From UBA2272 sp034368805 (GTDB lineage Bacteria; Actinomycetota; Coriobacteriia; Anaerosomatales; Anaerosomataceae): DNA of 6,618 nucleotides. A program made the translations under genes and the position numbers. The stretch covers positions 1 to 6,618 of the forward strand of contig JAXMLJ010000127.1 of the NCBI GenBank assembly GCA_034368805.1. Direction: 5' to 3'. Every line of letters starts with the position of its first letter. Within the stretch, counting starts at the first letter, position 1. Below the pieces are notes generated by a model. The model searched no databases and was not told the origin of the DNA. It saw only the letters and a program-made list of their open reading frames with translations. Below are positions 5,216 to 6,618 of this stretch, one piece after another.

Positions 5216-6618
5216 GTGGTAGACGAGTACGAAAGCTACATAGTGCAAGACGAGCACGAGTACTCCGACGAGGAGATGCACGCTCTCATCGACGGAACCA
5301 TCACCGACTTCGATGACGGTGATCTGGTGACCGGTACCGTGGTCCAGGTCGAGCGGGACGAGGTCCTCCTCGACATCGGCTACAAGTCCGAAGGCGTCAT
5401 CCCGGCGCGCGAGCTCTCCATCCGCAAGGACGCTAACCCCGCGGACATCGTCGCCATCGGCGACGAGATCGAGGCTCTTGTCCTCCAGAAGGAGGACAAG
5501 GACGGCCGACTCATCCTCTCCAAGAAGCGCGCCGCGTACGAGCGCGCCTGGAACGACATCGAGAAGAAGTTCGAGGACGGCGAGAACGTCGAAGGCGAGG
5601 TCATCGAGGTCGTCAAGGGCGGTCTCATCCTGGACATCGGCCTGCGCGGCTTCCTGCCTGCCTCACTTGTGGATCTTCGCCGCGTGAAGGACCTCCATAT
5701 GTTCCTCGGCGACCGCCTCGAGGCGCGTGTCATCGAGATGGACCGCAACCGCAACAACGTCGTGCTGTCCCGCCGTGTGGTGCTCGAAGAGGACCGCAAG
5801 CAGGAGCGCCAGGAGATCCTCAACAAGCTCGTCAAGGGCATGATCCTTCCCGGTACCGTCTCCTCGATCGTCGATTTCGGCGCGTTCGTGGACCTCGGCG
5901 GCATCGACGGACTGGTGCACATCTCCGAGCTTTCCTGGAGCCACGTCAATCACCCGTCCGAGGTCGTCTCCGTGGGCGACAAGGTCGAGGTCCAGGTGCT
6001 GGACGTGGACCTCTCCCGCGAGCGTATCTCCCTCGGCCTCAAGCAGACCCAGGACGATCCGTGGAAGCAGCTGGTCAAGGAGTTCCAGATCGGCAATATC
6101 ACCGATGGCCGCGTGACCAAGCTCGTGCCGTTCGGCGCGTTCGTGGAGATCGGCAACAACGTCGAGGGTCTCGTCCACATCTCGGAAATGGCCCGCGGCC
6201 ACGTCGAGAAGCCGGAAGACGTCGTTGCTGTCGGCGATGAGATCAAGGTCAAGATCATGGACGTTGACCTCGAGCGCCGCCGCATCTCGCTTTCGATCCG
6301 CAGCGCCAACGAGGAGCTCGGTCTGCCTGACGCCGTGCCGGCCGACGACGAGGACGACGAGGATGTCGAAGCCGTTGAGACTGACGCAGCCGAGGCCGAG
6401 GCGACCGAAGAGGTAGCCGAAGAAGCCACCGAAGAGGCCGCTGATGAGGCGACCGAAGAGGTAGCCGAAGAAGCCACCGAAGAGGCCGCTGAAGAGGTAG
6501 CCGAAGAGGCCGCTGAAGAGGTAGCCGAAGAGGCCGCCGAAGAGGTAGCCGAAGAGGCCGCCGAAGAGGTAGCCGAAGAGGCCGCCGAAGAGGTAGCCGA
6601 AGAGGCCGCCGAAGAGGT
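5216..6618 (+). CDS. rpsA: 30S ribosomal protein S1 (3' end outside window)
   Basis: S1 binds mRNA on the 30S subunit and helps start translation. It begins at GTG 5216 and stays open to the window end (467 codons visible). Four S1/OB domains are seen at about residues 35-104, 122-187, 208-276 and 293-362. The first two carry DEVLLDIGYKSEGVIP and GGLILDIGLRGFLPASLV; the third and fourth carry FGAFV followed by GLVHISE. LILSKKR, VVLSRR, ISLGLKQ and ISLSIRS end the domains. Four domains match actinobacterial S1 (six in E. coli). From about residue 370 the protein becomes an acidic tail of Asp, Glu, Ala, Val and Thr with no Lys or Arg after Arg362; most of it is an 8-residue repeat, EVAEEAAE, still running at the window edge. 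It has its own promoter and leader. Its identity is certain; the full length and the tail's end are unknown. Confidence 0.97.
   Translation, partial: MVDEYESYIVQDEHEYSDEEMHALIDGTITDFDDGDLVTGTVVQVERDEVLLDIGYKSEGVIPARELSIRKDANPADIVAIGDEIEALVLQKEDKDGRLILSKKRAAYERAWNDIEKKFEDGENVEGEVIEVVKGGLILDIGLRGFLPASLVDLRRVKDLHMFLGDRLEARVIEMDRNRNNVVLSRRVVLEEDRKQERQEILNKLVKGMILPGTVSSIVDFGAFVDLGGIDGLVHISELSWSHVNHPSEVVSVGDKVEVQVLDVDLSRERISLGLKQTQDDPWKQLVKEFQIGNITDGRVTKLVPFGAFVEIGNNVEGLVHISEMARGHVEKPEDVVAVGDEIKVKIMDVDLERRRISLSIRSANEELGLPDAVPADDEDDEDVEAVETDAAEAEATEEVAEEATEEAADEATEEVAEEATEEAAEEVAEEAAEEVAEEAAEEVAEEAAEEVAEEAAEEVAEEAAEE
6398..6618 (+). repeat. rpsA: Tandem 24-bp coding repeat in the rpsA 3' region
   Basis: Repeat units begin with GAGGTAGCCGAA at 6410, 6458, 6494, 6518, 6542, 6566, 6590 and 6614. 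From 6494 the spacing is exactly 24 bp: four consecutive units (6518-6613) are identical, and the unit at 6494 differs from them by one base (GCT for GCC). Upstream is an older 48-bp period, in which 6398-6444 and 6446-6492 are identical over 47 bp. The unit is eight codons, so copy-number changes keep the frame; it encodes EVAEEAAE, with Thr or Asp variants in the older copies. The array continues past the window end. Confidence 0.95.

Noticed and set aside
5143..5316. Short + strand reading frame of 57 codons starting at ATG 5143 in the rpsA leader
   Set aside because: It overlaps the rpsA start out of frame, and its translation is Arg-rich as expected of a shifted high-GC frame. GAGAG precedes it, so a leader peptide is not fully excluded, but nothing else supports it.
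5950..6477. - strand Ser/Ala-rich frame opposite the S1 tail
   Set aside because: Its Ser/Ala repeats are simply the reverse reading of the 24-bp acidic-tail repeat, and it lies opposite conserved S1 domains.
6494..6618. Tandem repeats as a possible CRISPR array
   Set aside because: The units are contiguous without unique spacers, keep the rpsA reading frame and encode a regular peptide.

Overview
The window is high-GC bacterial DNA carrying three genes in a row on the + strand: the 3' part of polA (DNA polymerase I), a complete secreted subtilisin-type (S8) protease with cell-wall-binding repeats, and the 5' part of rpsA (ribosomal protein S1). Every long reading frame on the - strand is a shadow of these genes. 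The polA-rpsA neighbourhood is typical of Actinomycetota (in mycobacteria polA, rpsA and coaE are adjacent). S1 has the four-S1-domain actinobacterial layout with matching motifs. The C-terminal CWB2 repeats are frequent in Coriobacteriia-like actinobacteria and in Clostridia. Together this suggests a high-GC actinobacterium of the Coriobacteriia or a related environmental lineage; this is inference, as no rRNA gene is present.

Layout. Bases 1-1271 encode the polymerase (thumb, palm, fingers) domain of Pol I; the 5'-nuclease and proofreading-exonuclease regions lie upstream of the window. Bases 1272-1426 form a spacer with two small hairpins, a weak -10-like box and a strong ribosome binding site. 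Bases 1427-4972 encode a 1181-residue exported protease: signal peptide, fervidolysin-like propeptide, S8 catalytic domain, a beta-sandwich linker module and three CWB2 repeats. The catalytic domain is split between its oxyanion Asn and its catalytic Ser by about 335 residues holding two related MAM/jelly-roll-like modules. Bases 4973-5215 hold a strong GC-rich hairpin (probable terminator), an extended -10 promoter and a structured leader of about 120 nt. From base 5216 to the window end runs rpsA: four S1 domains, then an acidic Glu/Ala/Val tail encoded by a tandem 24-bp repeat that runs off the window.

Functionally, polA and rpsA are unrelated housekeeping genes, and the protease between them appears to be an independent surface-protein gene with its own ribosome binding site and terminator. 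The points most worth a second look are the split protease architecture, the fast-evolving acidic tail of S1, and the rpsA leader in which the Shine-Dalgarno sequence can pair with upstream C-rich segments. No clear new multi-gene system is visible.
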